Positions 53,293 through 63,954 of a stretch of DNA of 64,000 nucleotides are shown in pieces. Position 1 is the first letter of the stretch; the number at the start of each line of letters is the position of its first letter. The notes under the pieces are model-generated. The model was not told where the DNA came from. It worked only from the letters and a program-made list of their open reading frames with translations, and did not search any database. A program made the position numbers and the translations under genes. The stretch lies in the NCBI GenBank assembly GCA_029233925.1, contig JARGOX010000014.1, positions 86,529 to 150,528 of the forward strand. The letters are read 5' to 3'. The stretch is from Rhizobiaceae bacterium (GTDB lineage Bacteria > Pseudomonadota > Alphaproteobacteria > Rhizobiales > Rhizobiaceae).

Positions 53293-54727
53293 TGCTTACC
53301 CTTCCAGAAGGATTGCTGGCCCACCAGGGGGCCGGATCAACGGGCTTACCGTCTTTTCTAAACTCTATGTAGAGCGTTGGCTCCGCTGATGCCAGAGCCA
53401 ATGCTGATGCAGATGCGAGCTTTGTTGTCGCCATGCGTCCGATGGGTTCACCGGAAACGACAAATTGGCCGATATCGACATTTATACTGCCCATACCAGC
53501 CAGAACCAGATGATAGTCTTCACCGGCATTGAGAATGAGCAATTGACCGTAGGAACGGAATGGTCCCGAGTATACAACCCAACTGTCCGCCGGTGCTGTA
53601 ACAATTGCGTCAGGTGCCGTTGATACCATGATTCCCTTGAGCGGGTGGCCTGTGCCGTCATCATCACCGAAACTCAGCATCGCCTGGCCGGCAACGGGAA
53701 TATCCAATTTTTTTCTGAGGTCGGAAAAGGCAAATGCCGGAGCGATCCGGTCATTGTTCGGTGTTGATTTGCCCGCAAGGTCCCTGGTTGCCTGGCGTTG
53801 CTTCTGTGATTCTGCGGCGCGCTTTTCTTCGGCCAGCCGCGCCTTTTCGGCGGCCCGGCGGACCGAATCAATCTGATCACCCAGCGAAGCGATGAGATCT
53901 TCCAGGCTTTCGGCGCGTGCAGCCAATTTCCGGGATGCATTGGCCTCTGCCGTCAATTGCTCGCGGCTGTCTTCCGCAAGTTTGCGCTTTTCGGCCAGCA
54001 GAAGGTTCAGTCTTTCCTCCTCTGCGGCCTGATTTTCCAGGGTGGACAAGAGCAATTCGCGCTCATTGGAAATGGAGGCGCGGATGGAGTTCAATTCGCT
54101 GAGGTCAGCGACAAGTTCTTCAGTCTGTTCGCGAATTTCCGGAACAACGGCGCCGAGCAGGATGGCGCTCCTGACCGAAGAAAGGGCATCTTCGGGTGTC
54201 ACCAGCAGGGCCGGCGGAGGATTGCGGCCCATCCTTTGGAGAGCGGCAAGGACCTGCGCCAGCGTGCTGCGTCTGGCGATCAGTGAGCTGCGCAGATCAC
54301 CCTGGCGTTTGGCCAGTATAGCCAGACGCAATTCGCCCTCTTCAATGTCTTCGCTCAGCTTTTTCTGGGTCTTGGCAGATTGGACGAGTGCGGTGCGCAG
54401 GGTCGACTGGTCTTTCCTCAAGGCGTCAATGCTGGATTCCAGCTGGCTGCGGCGTTCCTCCGACAGGGAAATGTCGGTGGCAATGCGCTCGAGTTCGCCC
54501 AGGCCTTCGACGCGCTTCTGGTTCAACTGATCGATGATGATCGGTTCTGCATCATCTTTTTGCGACGCTGTCGGAATTTGCTGCGCGGTTTTGGAATCCC
54601 TGCCGGTTTGCGCATTGCCGGTTTGGGCGTGGCTGGTGGGGACAATGCCGGGCGTCAGCAACAGGTGTCCTGCCAGGAAAAGAGGCAAAAACAGGGTGGA
54701 GCGACCGCGTGACCAATATCCAAGCAT
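53282..54727 (-). CDS. envC: Murein hydrolase activator, EnvC-like with degenerate LytM domain
   Basis: The 481-residue form has a signal peptide (GRSTLFLPLFLAGHLLL, then PTSHAQ), long coiled coils from about 60 to 290, and a C-terminal LytM-like domain (roughly 375-465: VTAPADSWVVYSGPFRSYGQ and GEPIGRMA). The zinc-ligand His residues expected in an active M23 peptidase are not evident, so it likely activates amidases rather than cutting itself. I chose the start at 54727 because it puts the signal at the N-terminus; the frame is open 28 codons further. Confidence 0.85.
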   Translation of the reverse strand: MLGYWSRGRSTLFLPLFLAGHLLLTPGIVPTSHAQTGNAQTGRDSKTAQQIPTASQKDDAEPIIIDQLNQKRVEGLGELERIATDISLSEERRSQLESSIDALRKDQSTLRTALVQSAKTQKKLSEDIEEGELRLAILAKRQGDLRSSLIARRSTLAQVLAALQRMGRNPPPALLVTPEDALSSVRSAILLGAVVPEIREQTEELVADLSELNSIRASISNERELLLSTLENQAAEEERLNLLLAEKRKLAEDSREQLTAEANASRKLAARAESLEDLIASLGDQIDSVRRAAEKARLAEEKRAAESQKQRQATRDLAGKSTPNNDRIAPAFAFSDLRKKLDIPVAGQAMLSFGDDDGTGHPLKGIMVSTAPDAIVTAPADSWVVYSGPFRSYGQLLILNAGEDYHLVLAGMGSINVDIGQFVVSGEPIGRMATTKLASASALALASAEPTLYIEFRKDGKPVDPAPWWASNPSGRVSNDS

Positions 54728-55046
54728 AAAACAGCCGCCATCAAATCCCCATTGATCAGATGGATGAATGTCGACTGAGCGATGCTTTTCGTCATGCATG
54801 GTGCGAATCACGCCCCTTTGCGCGTCTTCAGGCCTGAAACCCTATAGGGATGCAGGTTAAAAGAATATCGTTTGCAGTCACATTTTGCCACGCAGCGCTG
54901 CAATATTTCGCTCCAACGTGCCAATTTCTGTCTGACACGCTCTGTCTGGCAAGCAAGAATGGCTTTGATAAGGCGCTGTTGGAGATTTGAAAACCATAGG
55001 GGAAAATTTGCGGGATTGCTTGCAAGGCCCATTGCCGGCAAAGCCA
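54728..55046. other. Non-coding gap between rlmH and envC-like gene
   Basis: These 319 bases show no gene supported by similarity. They include a 10-base palindrome CCCTATAGGG near 54840 and probably the envC-ctpA promoter. If the envC-like frame began at 54799 or 54811 the gap would be shorter. Confidence 0.5.
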
Positions 55047-55529
55047 TCAATTCCGGTGATAGGGGTGTCCGGCAAGAATAGTCGTTGCCCGGTAGAGCTG
55101 TTCGGCCAAGAGGATGCGCACGAGCTGATGCGGCCAGGTCATGGCGCCGAACGAGATGACGGCGTCCGCCCTTTCAAGCAGGGCTGAATCATGGCCGTCT
55201 GCGCCGCCGATGGTGATGGCCAGATCGCGCTTGCCGGCATCGCACCAGGCGCCGAGCATTTCGGCAAATTGATTTGAATCCGGTGTCTTGCCGCGTTCAT
55301 CAAGAACAATCAGCAAGCTGTCTGCCGCCAGGGCCTTTTCCAGTGCCAGGCATTCCTCACGCTTGCGGGTGGCGCTGTTGGAAGCGCGGCTTTCGGGCAA
55401 TTCCACAATCCGGTTGAAGGCCAGTCCTTGGGACGTACCGGTCTTGGAGAAACGGTCGAAATAACGCGCCGAAAGATCCCTCTCGGGGCCGGCCTTCAGC
55501 CGACCCACGGCATAGATTGTCACACGCAT
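55047..55529 (-). CDS. rlmH: 23S rRNA pseudouridine-1915 N3-methyltransferase RlmH
   Basis: SPOUT methyltransferase acting on the assembled 70S ribosome. The 160-residue form starts MRVTIYAVGRLKAGPE and ends with the SAM-knot motifs ITIGGADGHD, SFGAMTWPHQLVRILLAEQLYRA and GHPYHRN. The length is usual for the family. It follows rsfS on the same strand. Confidence 0.96.
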   Translation of the reverse strand: MRVTIYAVGRLKAGPERDLSARYFDRFSKTGTSQGLAFNRIVELPESRASNSATRKREECLALEKALAADSLLIVLDERGKTPDSNQFAEMLGAWCDAGKRDLAITIGGADGHDSALLERADAVISFGAMTWPHQLVRILLAEQLYRATTILAGHPYHRN

Positions 55530-55698
55530 ATCGCCTCGCTTTGCCGCAGCCCGGGCTGAACGGGACTTCAAATCCGCAATCAGACCTGTGCCGGAGCAAC
55601 GATCAGCAGATCATTGTTTTGCCGAAACAAAACTGCGCGCCAGCAATAGGTCTTTAACGGCTTGTCGGAAGATCGCTTCGCGCGTTTCCGACAATACT

Positions 55699-56109
55699 CT
55701 AGTGAACCGTGCCTTCTTCGACATCAGGGGCCATCCACATTTTTTCAATGTTGTAGAATTCCCTGATTTCAGGACGGAATACGTGAATGATGATGTCTCC
55801 GGCGTCGATCAATACCCAATCACCAGCGGCAAGGCCTTCAACTTTCCCTGTTCCGTGGCCTGCACCTTTCAGGTCGCGGAGAAGGTGATCGCAGATGGCC
55901 ATGACATGGCGGGTCGAACGACCGGAAGCAACCACCATGTGATCGCCCAGTGCCGACTTTCCGGCAATGTTTATGGAGACAATGTCTTCTGCCTTGGATT
56001 CCTCAAGACTTGAGAGGACCAATTTCAACGCATGGAATGCGGCATTGCTGCTTTCCAGTGCGGGTGAGGAAATGTTTTCATCATTTCCCTTGCTGTGTGC
56101 TGTTCTCAG
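55699..56109 (-). CDS. rsfS: Ribosomal silencing factor RsfS, probable CTG start
   Basis: Binds L14 and blocks subunit joining in starvation. The domain is clear: LSSLEESKAEDIVSINIAGKS, SGRSTRHVMAICDHLL, and GDWVLIDAGDIIIHVF. The first standard start in frame (TTG at 56028) would cut into the conserved helix ALKLVLSSLE. Reading upstream, the frame stays open, and a CTG at 56109 is preceded six bases away by AAGGA. It gives MRTAHSKGNDENISSPALES, the TAHSKG start I recall from rhizobial RsfS, and a 136-residue protein. The CTG start is my inference; the gene itself is certain. Confidence 0.85.
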   Translation of the reverse strand: MRTAHSKGNDENISSPALESSNAAFHALKLVLSSLEESKAEDIVSINIAGKSALGDHMVVASGRSTRHVMAICDHLLRDLKGAGHGTGKVEGLAAGDWVLIDAGDIIIHVFRPEIREFYNIEKMWMAPDVEEGTVH

Positions 56110-56336
56110 TGTTTTTCCTTTCCGTAACAGAACAAGCCTTGATTTGCATTTTCGGAGACAATTGCACCATCGGGCGTCGTTGCCGGTGTTTCTCCGAATT
56201 TGGCCCTGATCTGAAGGACACTCTGGTCCGACTCAGTGTCAGGGTTTCCAGCAAACACACCTAAAGATAGGCATGGTTGTATGCAGGTTTCAAGACAAAG
56301 CTGTTCAACAATTTCATTTGCGGGTTCGAACGGGCT

Positions 56337-56993
56337 TCATTGCGCCGCCTGAGTATTGCGAATTTTGGTGGACGAAAGCGTTGAGCGGGGACCGTGAATA
56401 AAGGTCCATGCCGGAGCTTTTCTGAGGGGCAGTAGTGCGGCTTCGTCTTCATCAATCCTGGCGTGGTCAAACCGTTTGACCATTTTCGAAGACAGATAGG
56501 AAAGCGTGGAACCGGGCCGGTCGATGATGGCGATCGGCATGGTGCGGGCGATGGTCTGCCAGTTCTGCCAATGATGGAAGGCGGCCAGATTGTCGGCGCC
56601 CATGATCCAGACAAAATGCACGCCTCGGTTTCGCTTTTGAATATAGCGCAGGGTCTGAGCGGTGAAATGCAGTCCCAGTGCCGCCTCGAAAGCGGTGAAT
56701 TTGATCCGCGGGTTTGTTGCGATCGCCTCGCTTTGCCTGAGCCGTGACCCAAGGCTTGCCAGATTGCTGTGATCTTTCAGCGGATTACCCGGAGTCACGA
56801 TCCACCACAGTTGATCCAGTCCCATGCGGCGCATGGCCGTCTCCGCAACCAGCGCATGACCCTGATGCGGCGGGTTGAAAGAGCCGCCAAACAGGCCGAC
56901 ACGCATCCCCGGCTCGACATGCGGCATGCGCAGATAACGCGGCGGCATCTGATCGTGTCGGGAAACCTGCTGGTGTGCACGCATGTCCATCAC
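56337..56993 (-). CDS. nadD: Nicotinate-nucleotide adenylyltransferase
   Basis: NAD synthesis enzyme. Motifs are [15 protein letters not shown] (nucleotide-binding HxGH), [25 protein letters not shown], and [10 protein letters not shown]. The first codons (GTG ATG) overlap the proA stop. Met23 or Met30 ([15 protein letters not shown]) are plausible later starts because the conserved domain begins only at about residue 30. Confidence 0.94.
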   Translation of the reverse strand: MMDMRAHQQVSRHDQMPPRYLRMPHVEPGMRVGLFGGSFNPPHQGHALVAETAMRRMGLDQLWWIVTPGNPLKDHSNLASLGSRLRQSEAIATNPRIKFTAFEAALGLHFTAQTLRYIQKRNRGVHFVWIMGADNLAAFHHWQNWQTIARTMPIAIIDRPGSTLSYLSSKMVKRFDHARIDEDEAALLPLRKAPAWTFIHGPRSTLSSTKIRNTQAAQ

Positions 56994-58276
56994 GGGCGGA
57001 TCTGGCCGTGGCCATGCACCTTGTATTTGAAGGATGTCAATTGCTCGACGCCGACTGGCCCCCTTGCGTGCATTTTGCCGGTGGCGATGCCGATTTCGGC
57101 GCCCATGCCGAATTCGCCGCCATCGGCAAACTGGGTCGAGGCATTGTGCAACAGGATGGCCGAGTTGACCTCGTTCATGAAGCGCTCGGCCGCCGCCGGA
57201 TCCTCGGCAATGATGCTTTCCGTGTGGTTGGAGGAATAGCGCGCGATATGGGCGATCGCCCCCGCGACGCCATCGACCAGTCTGACGGAAATGATCGGTG
57301 CCAGATATTCGCTCGTCCAGTCCTTTTCACTGGCTTGCATGGCCACCGGATAGGCTTTTTTGACGTCGTCTGATGCGCGGATTTCGCAACCGGCATTGCT
57401 CAGGGCATCCAGCAGCGGGATCAGATGCGTATCGGCGACGGCCTGGTCGACCAGCAGGGTTTCTGCAGCGCCGCAAATGCCGGTGCGGCGCATCTTGGAA
57501 TTGACGACGATGGCTCTGGCCATGTCGAGTTCCGCAGAGCGATCAACATAGACGTGACACAGGCCTTCCAGATGGGCGAAGACCGGAACGCGGGCTTCAC
57601 TTTGTACGCGTTCGATGAGGTTTTTGCCGCCGCGCGGAATGATCACATCGATCGTGCCGCCCAGACCCTTCAACATTTCGCCCACTGCAGCGCGGTCGCT
57701 GACCGGCACCAGCTGGATGGCATGTTCGGGCAGGCCGGCCGACTGCAAGCCGCGTACCAGACAGGCATGGATCGCCCGGGAGGAATTGATGGAATCGGAG
57801 CCGCCGCGCAGGATGACGGCATTGCCTGCCTTGAGGCACAGGGCGCCGGCATCGGCCGTGACATTCGGGCGGCTTTCATAGATGACGCCAATGACACCCA
57901 AGGGGGTGCGCACCCGCTCGATCTTCAGGCCGTTCGGGCGCTCCCAGCCGGCAATGATGGTGCCGACGGGATCGTCAAGCGCGGCGATGGCAAGAATGCC
58001 CTCCGCCATGGCCTGTATGCGGCCGGAATCCAGTTTCAACCGATCAAGGAAGGACCCTGCCATGCCTGATGCCTGCGCATTTTTCATGTCCTGGGCATTG
58101 GCTGCCAGAATGGTTTTCCGGTCGGCCACAATGGCCTTTGCCATGGCCTCCAGCGCGCTGTTTTTTTGCGTGGTCGTGGCGATGGCCAGTGGTCCACTGG
58201 CCGCTTTTGCCTGGTCACCGATGGCGGCCATCAGATCGATGACATCATGTTCCTCTGTCTTATGGTCAAGCATCAT
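56990..58276 (-). CDS. proA: Glutamate-5-semialdehyde dehydrogenase
   Basis: Reduces glutamyl-5-phosphate for proline synthesis. The 428 residues show the aldehyde-dehydrogenase fold with [35 protein letters not shown], and [18 protein letters not shown] holding the catalytic Cys. The start overlaps the proB stop (ATGA) and has AGGAAA upstream, so ProB and ProA are made together. Confidence 0.97.
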   Translation of the reverse strand: MMLDHKTEEHDVIDLMAAIGDQAKAASGPLAIATTTQKNSALEAMAKAIVADRKTILAANAQDMKNAQASGMAGSFLDRLKLDSGRIQAMAEGILAIAALDDPVGTIIAGWERPNGLKIERVRTPLGVIGVIYESRPNVTADAGALCLKAGNAVILRGGSDSINSSRAIHACLVRGLQSAGLPEHAIQLVPVSDRAAVGEMLKGLGGTIDVIIPRGGKNLIERVQSEARVPVFAHLEGLCHVYVDRSAELDMARAIVVNSKMRRTGICGAAETLLVDQAVADTHLIPLLDALSNAGCEIRASDDVKKAYPVAMQASEKDWTSEYLAPIISVRLVDGVAGAIAHIARYSSNHTESIIAEDPAAAERFMNEVNSAILLHNASTQFADGGEFGMGAEIGIATGKMHARGPVGVEQLTSFKYKVHGHGQIRP

Positions 58277-59460
58277 CCCGTTTCCTCCTGCCTTGCCTGC
58301 ACATCACCTGGCGCCGGCAGCGTCTGTGTCAACACCATGTCATCGCGGTGGACCATGGCGGCTCTGCCGGAATGGCCCAGAATGGCTATGATCTCCGACG
58401 ATTTCCGTCCCGTGATCTGTGCGGCTTCATCACAATCATAAGCTGCCAGTCCGCGGGCGATTTCCCCACCCTCAAGATCGCAGATGGCGACCGTATCGCC
58501 GCGCCGGAAGACCCCCGTCACCTTGCTGACACCGGCCGGCAGCAGACTTTTGCCGTTGAGCAAGGCCTTGCGCGCACCGGCATCGATGAACAATCGGCCG
58601 ATCGGGTCCAACTGACCGGCAATCCATTTCTTGCGTGCGGAAACGGGCGAGGCACTGGGCTCGAACAGGCTGTGGCGTGCGCCCTCTTCGATGGCCCGCA
58701 GCGGATGATCCGGCTTTCCGGAGGCAATGATCATGGTGCAGCCGGCCTTGGTGGCAATGCGTGCGGCCTCAATCTTGGTTTTCATGCCACCGCGCGACAG
58801 TTCCGACCCGGCATCCCCGGCCATGGCTTCGATCTGGGCGGTGACCTTGCTGATCCTTTGCAGGAATCTGGCGTTTGGATCAGTATCCGGCGCGGCGGTG
58901 TAGAGCCCGTCGACATCGGACAGCAGCACCAGCAGGTCAGCGCCGATCATGGTGGCGACCCGGGCCGCCAGCCGGTCATTGTCGCCATAGCGAATTTCGC
59001 TGGTGGCGACGGTATCATTCTCGTTGACCACCGGAATGGCCCCGGCCTTGAGCAATTGGTCGATGGTCGCCCGGGCGTTGAGATAGCGCCGACGTTCGCG
59101 GGTATCGCCAAGCGTCAGCAGGATCTGGCCGGCAACAAGACCTTCACCGGACAGGGTTTCGGACCAGGCCTTGGCGAGCGCAATCTGCCCGACGGCGGCC
59201 GCAGCCTGGCTTTGCTCCAGCCGCAGGCTGCCCGTTGTGACACCCAGAGACGTATCATGCAGGACGGTGCGACCCAGCGCGATGGCGCCTGAGGAGACGA
59301 TCAGCACGTCGGATCCGGCCTGGTGCAGCGCGGCGATGTCGCGACACAGGGTTTTCAGCCAGTTGTGGCGCAGGCCGTCCTTGCGGTCGACCAGCAGCGC
59401 CGAGCCGATCTTGATGACGACACGGTTGTATTGATGTATCTGGGTTTCCATCGCGCTCAT
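58273..59460 (-). CDS. proB: Glutamate 5-kinase
   Basis: First enzyme of proline synthesis. The 395 residues have an amino-acid-kinase domain ([45 protein letters not shown]) and a C-terminal PUA domain (about 295-380, [20 protein letters not shown]). Feedback inhibition by proline is usual for the family. It lies 13 bases after obgE. Confidence 0.97.
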   Translation of the reverse strand: MSAMETQIHQYNRVVIKIGSALLVDRKDGLRHNWLKTLCRDIAALHQAGSDVLIVSSGAIALGRTVLHDTSLGVTTGSLRLEQSQAAAAVGQIALAKAWSETLSGEGLVAGQILLTLGDTRERRRYLNARATIDQLLKAGAIPVVNENDTVATSEIRYGDNDRLAARVATMIGADLLVLLSDVDGLYTAAPDTDPNARFLQRISKVTAQIEAMAGDAGSELSRGGMKTKIEAARIATKAGCTMIIASGKPDHPLRAIEEGARHSLFEPSASPVSARKKWIAGQLDPIGRLFIDAGARKALLNGKSLLPAGVSKVTGVFRRGDTVAICDLEGGEIARGLAAYDCDEAAQITGRKSSEIIAILGHSGRAAMVHRDDMVLTQTLPAPGDVQARQEETG

Positions 59461-59473
59461 GATCGGACCCTGT

Positions 59474-60658
<1,185 letters not shown>

Positions 60659-60734
60659 TTACGAAATTTCATCATTCCACCTGTCCGTTCTATTCATTGC
60701 CCGTGGCAGCTGTACCACCACGGGGTTGTTGTTC

Positions 60735-61337
60735 CTATGCCGCAGCCCAACTGCGCAGTGAAATCCAGGTCTTGCGATCCAGCCTGTACCATTCGACCGG
60801 AACGGTGCTGCCCAGGGCCAGGGAATTGACCATGCCGGTTCCCTGATACTGGAAACCGCATTTGTGAATGACCCGGCGCGAGCCTGCGTTGGTAACCCGG
60901 CAGCGCACGTCGATGCATTCGATGTCACGGGTGCGGAAGGCCATATCGATCACGGCATGGGCCGCTTCGGTGGCTATTCCCTTGTGCCAATGGGGCTCAC
61001 CGATCCAGTAACCCAGTTCGAGTGTGTCCGGATTGTCCTGAGGCTCAATGCCACAGCAACCGAGAAACCGGCCATCATCGCCATTTGTCACGGCATAGAC
61101 GCATTTGCCAATCGCGCCCGTTTTGGCGCGGCGGATAAACTCCACGGCGTCCATGCGGGTATAGGGATGCGGCATACGAGAGACCATTGTCGCGACCCGG
61201 GCATTGTTGGCAAGACAGGCAATTGCGTCTGTGTCTTCGACATGCGGGGCCCGCAGGACCAGCCTTTCGGTGACAAGAACAGGGCATCCGCTGTTTTGTC
61301 TGCCTGTTTCTTCGTCTTCCTGACTATCAAGTTCCAT
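60735..61337 (-). CDS. GNAT family N-acetyltransferase (RimJ/RimL type)
   Basis: The 200 residues show TERLVLRAPHVEDTDAIACL, GYWIGEPHWHKGIATEAAHAVIDMAF (acetyl-CoA site) and NAGSRRVIHKCGFQYQGTG. Its position between rpmA and obgE is conserved in rhizobia. The start has GGAGGAC at good spacing, and the rpmA terminator hairpin ends only about 24 bases upstream, so expression depends on read-through or a hidden promoter. The acetylation target is unknown. Confidence 0.9.
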   Translation of the reverse strand: MELDSQEDEETGRQNSGCPVLVTERLVLRAPHVEDTDAIACLANNARVATMVSRMPHPYTRMDAVEFIRRAKTGAIGKCVYAVTNGDDGRFLGCCGIEPQDNPDTLELGYWIGEPHWHKGIATEAAHAVIDMAFRTRDIECIDVRCRVTNAGSRRVIHKCGFQYQGTGMVNSLALGSTVPVEWYRLDRKTWISLRSWAAA

Positions 61338-61361
61338 GGTTCAGTCCTCCAGTTGAAAATA

Positions 61362-61391
61362 AAAGGGGAGATGGTGCCCCATCTCCCCTTT
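61362..61391 (-). terminator. Strong terminator after rpmA
   Basis: AAAGGGGAGATGG and its complement form a 13-pair perfect stem with a four-base loop, followed on the minus strand by TTTTATTTT. It works for rplU-rpmA and sits directly before the GNAT-obgE genes. Confidence 0.88.
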
Positions 61392-61449
61392 CAATACTGG
61401 CCTGAACTTTGTTGGCCGGGTCAATGAGACGCCGGCTGTATGTATCCGG

Positions 61450-61719
61450 CTATTCTGCTGCTTCTGCGCGTGGCATTACGGACACATAGGTGCGACCGTT
61501 GGTTTTCGTGCGGAAATCCACATTGCCTTCGACAGTCGCAAAAATGGTGTGATCCTTGCCAAGGCCTACGCCCTGTCCCGGATGCCATTTTGTGCCACGC
61601 TGGCGAATGATGATATTGCCCGGAATGACATTTTCGCCACCGAACTTCTTCACGCCGAGGCGTTTGGACTCTGAATCGCGACCGTTGCGCGACGAACCAC
61701 CAGCTTTTTTGTGTGCCAT
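61450..61719 (-). CDS. rpmA: 50S ribosomal protein L27
   Basis: The 89 residues start [20 protein letters not shown] and include [26 protein letters not shown], a perfect match to L27, whose N-terminus reaches the peptidyl-transferase centre. It lies 27 bases after rplU. Confidence 0.99.
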   Translation of the reverse strand: MAHKKAGGSSRNGRDSESKRLGVKKFGGENVIPGNIIIRQRGTKWHPGQGVGLGKDHTIFATVEGNVDFRTKTNGRTYVSVMPRAEAAE

Positions 61720-61746
61720 TGGTTTTCTCCTTTGATCCTCGAACCG

Positions 61747-62394
61747 TTACTTCGTTGCTTCTGACAGGGTCTTGGCCTGGCCAATCCAGTCATCGCGTTC
61801 AATGCGACCCTTGAACGACAATGCGTCGTCAAGCTTGACCACATCTTCCGGTGTGAAGGCCGCGATCTGTGCGAACTGGGTCACGCCGAATGCATGCAAT
61901 TTTTTCTCCAGTGCCGGACCAACACCTGAAATCTTCTTCAGGTCATCGGCGGCGCCTGCGGGTGCGGTAAAGACGGCTGCAGGTGCTGTATCGGCAGCCT
62001 TGGGAGCGGCCTTGGCCTTTGGTGCCTCGGCTGCTGCTTCAGTCTTCTTGGGTGCTGCTGCCTTCTTCGACGGCTTTGCGCCCCCTGTCAGGATTTCAGC
62101 AATGCGGATTGTGGTTTCGTGCTGACGATGACCACGGGTCCGCTTGGAATTCTGCCGGCGGCGTTTCTTGAAGGCGATAACCTTGCGGGCACGGCCCTGG
62201 TCCATCACTTCAGCCGTGACCAGAGCACCTTCAACAAAGGGCTTGCCAATGGCTGCATCGGCGCCTTCGCCGACCATCAGAATCTGTGTAAATTCGATCA
62301 TGTCACCGGTGTCACCGGCAAGTTTTTCGACCTTCAGAAGGTCATCGGCGGCGACAGTGTACTGCTTTCCGCCGGTTTTTATGACTGCGAACAT
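61747..62394 (-). CDS. rplU: 50S ribosomal protein L21 with C-terminal helix-hairpin-helix domain
   Basis: Residues 1-105 are a normal L21 ([45 protein letters not shown]). An Ala/Lys/Pro linker (106-150) follows, then a helix-hairpin-helix-like domain, [20 protein letters not shown] and [14 protein letters not shown]. The total of 215 residues is about twice the usual L21. Such tails occur in rhizobial L21, and their function is not known. The start at 62394 is the family start. Confidence 0.97.
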   Translation of the reverse strand: MFAVIKTGGKQYTVAADDLLKVEKLAGDTGDMIEFTQILMVGEGADAAIGKPFVEGALVTAEVMDQGRARKVIAFKKRRRQNSKRTRGHRQHETTIRIAEILTGGAKPSKKAAAPKKTEAAAEAPKAKAAPKAADTAPAAVFTAPAGAADDLKKISGVGPALEKKLHAFGVTQFAQIAAFTPEDVVKLDDALSFKGRIERDDWIGQAKTLSEATK

Positions 62395-62608
62395 GTTTTT
62401 ACCTTTCGATGTTCGGTTCAGCTTGTTATTGGCACGCGCCATACAGCTGTCTTTTTATTCAGTCGTTCATGGTTGAGCACCGGATATTGTAAAATGGTTC
62501 AAATGAACCAGATAGCGCTTTCCGGTGGGTTTCCCGAAGCTGTATTGAGGCCCTGTTTTTCAGCCGAAATACAGAAGGCGCAAGTTGCCTCACGCCATGG
62601 ATATGCGG

Positions 62609-62637
62609 CAGATACGGGAAAGCGTGCAACGAGTCAA
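62609..62637 (-). promoter_or_regulatory. Probable rplU-rpmA promoter
   Basis: On the minus strand TTGACT and TATCTG are 17 bases apart. They would give a leader of roughly 200 bases before rplU. The rest of the 336-base gap between rplU and tRNA-Ser (62395-62730) shows no gene. Confidence 0.5.
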
Positions 62638-62730
62638 GTTGGTTGAAAAAAATTGCGCGTCAAAAGGCTTGTATCCGCGCCATGAAATGGGTATGACGAC
62701 GCCCGCATGAACATGCGCAACCAGATATGC

Positions 62731-62820
62731 GGAGAGGTGGCAGAGTGGTTGAATGCACCGCACTCGAAATGCGGCATACGGGCAACCGTATCGGGGGTTC
62801 GAATCCTCTCCTCTCCGCCA
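62731..62820 (+). tRNA. tRNA-Ser(CGA)
   Basis: The acceptor stem GGAGAGG pairs with CCTCTCC. The anticodon stem CCGCA/TGCGG encloses CTCGAAA, giving anticodon CGA (62765-62767) for UCG codons. A long variable arm typical of tRNA-Ser, the T-loop GGTTCGAATCC, and an encoded CCA end are present. Its 3' end is the probable integration site of the element to the right. Confidence 0.96.
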
Positions 62821-63079
62821 TTTTTCTGAGTATTTTCAGTGAGTTAGCGAGCGAATAAGCACACGACATATTTTGTGGTGTGCAGAGACGCGAGCGCATT
62901 TGATCTTAGGACCACGTCCGCGGCGCTTTCACTTTCTTATCTGTCTCTGAAATCGCTTTTGAGTTTCCCGATCCATCCGAATCAAACTACAAAGTCGACG
63001 CAGGTTTTCATTCTCGCATCGTTGGAGCCATCTCGAAGTGGTTCCTTGCAGGCCGTATCGTCGAATTGGGGCTCGTCAC

Positions 63080-63877
63080 ATGAAGCGACAAACAGTAAAA
63101 GTCAGAAATTATCTGGATGGCCTTGCGCTTGGTGCTCTTGTGTCCACGCTGCTTTTCCTAGTTCTCTTCATGGTTCTCGATTTCCACCTGGATGATGATA
63201 AATGGGTTAGTTTACTCGGCAATATTGTTGTTGCTTTATTTTCTAGCGGCGCTGCGCTTATTGCTTTACGGGGTATTAGACTGCAGGTTAGCCAAGCAGC
63301 CAAGCGTGAGGAAGACCGGCGAGAGCGGTCTTTGGCTGCAGCGAGGGCAATGTTGCCAGCGACACTGTCAGAGCTTTGCCAGATCGCGCTGAATAATATG
63401 CGATTACGCTTTGAGACTGGAGGTGAGCCTATTGGCATTGATCTGCCGCCACCAACGGATTTTCATCCTCTTCCGGATCATGTGATTCCTATCCTAAAGG
63501 ACGTGATTCAGCACGCCGATCCGATTTCGCAAGAAAGATTAAGCAATATTCTGAGGCATTTCCAGGTGCTCCAAGCCCGCCGTGTTGGTGCTGACATATC
63601 TACCATTGCACCCAACAATGGAGATGTATCTAGCGTTCCCGATCACAATGCTATTTCCGACGCCATGAGTTGGGCGGTTGTATACTCGCTCGTTGCGGAT
63701 GCATTCGGCTATGCAAGGGGATCACAATCAAGCATTCCAGAATCGGTGAATGCTGATCGAGTGCGCGAAGCCTTCATCCACGGCGGTGTTGTTTTGGAGT
63801 CGTATCCAAACGTTGAGAACATACTGAATATAAGAAGCGCTGAAGGCCGATTGGATATTGATTGGACTCACGAATAG
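63080..63877 (+). CDS. Two-helix membrane protein of unknown function (probable island cargo)
   Basis: The 265-residue form from the ATG at 63080 has two membrane helices (about 15-36 and 42-66), an Arg/Glu-rich cytoplasmic helix (AAKREEDRRERSLAAARA), and a soluble C-terminal part of about 180 residues. I recognise no family. Codon choice is visibly different from its neighbours (TTA, ATA, AGA and T-ending codons are frequent), suggesting horizontal transfer with the adjacent integrase. Confidence 0.75.
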   Translation: MKRQTVKVRNYLDGLALGALVSTLLFLVLFMVLDFHLDDDKWVSLLGNIVVALFSSGAALIALRGIRLQVSQAAKREEDRRERSLAAARAMLPATLSELCQIALNNMRLRFETGGEPIGIDLPPPTDFHPLPDHVIPILKDVIQHADPISQERLSNILRHFQVLQARRVGADISTIAPNNGDVSSVPDHNAISDAMSWAVVYSLVADAFGYARGSQSSIPESVNADRVREAFIHGGVVLESYPNVENILNIRSAEGRLDIDWTHE

Positions 63878-63954
63878 ATCGTAATGGAATGAGCCTTGGC
63901 ACCCCTTCGGGGGCGTCCTACGCATGACCTTCAATACCCATTGGAGATCATCGT

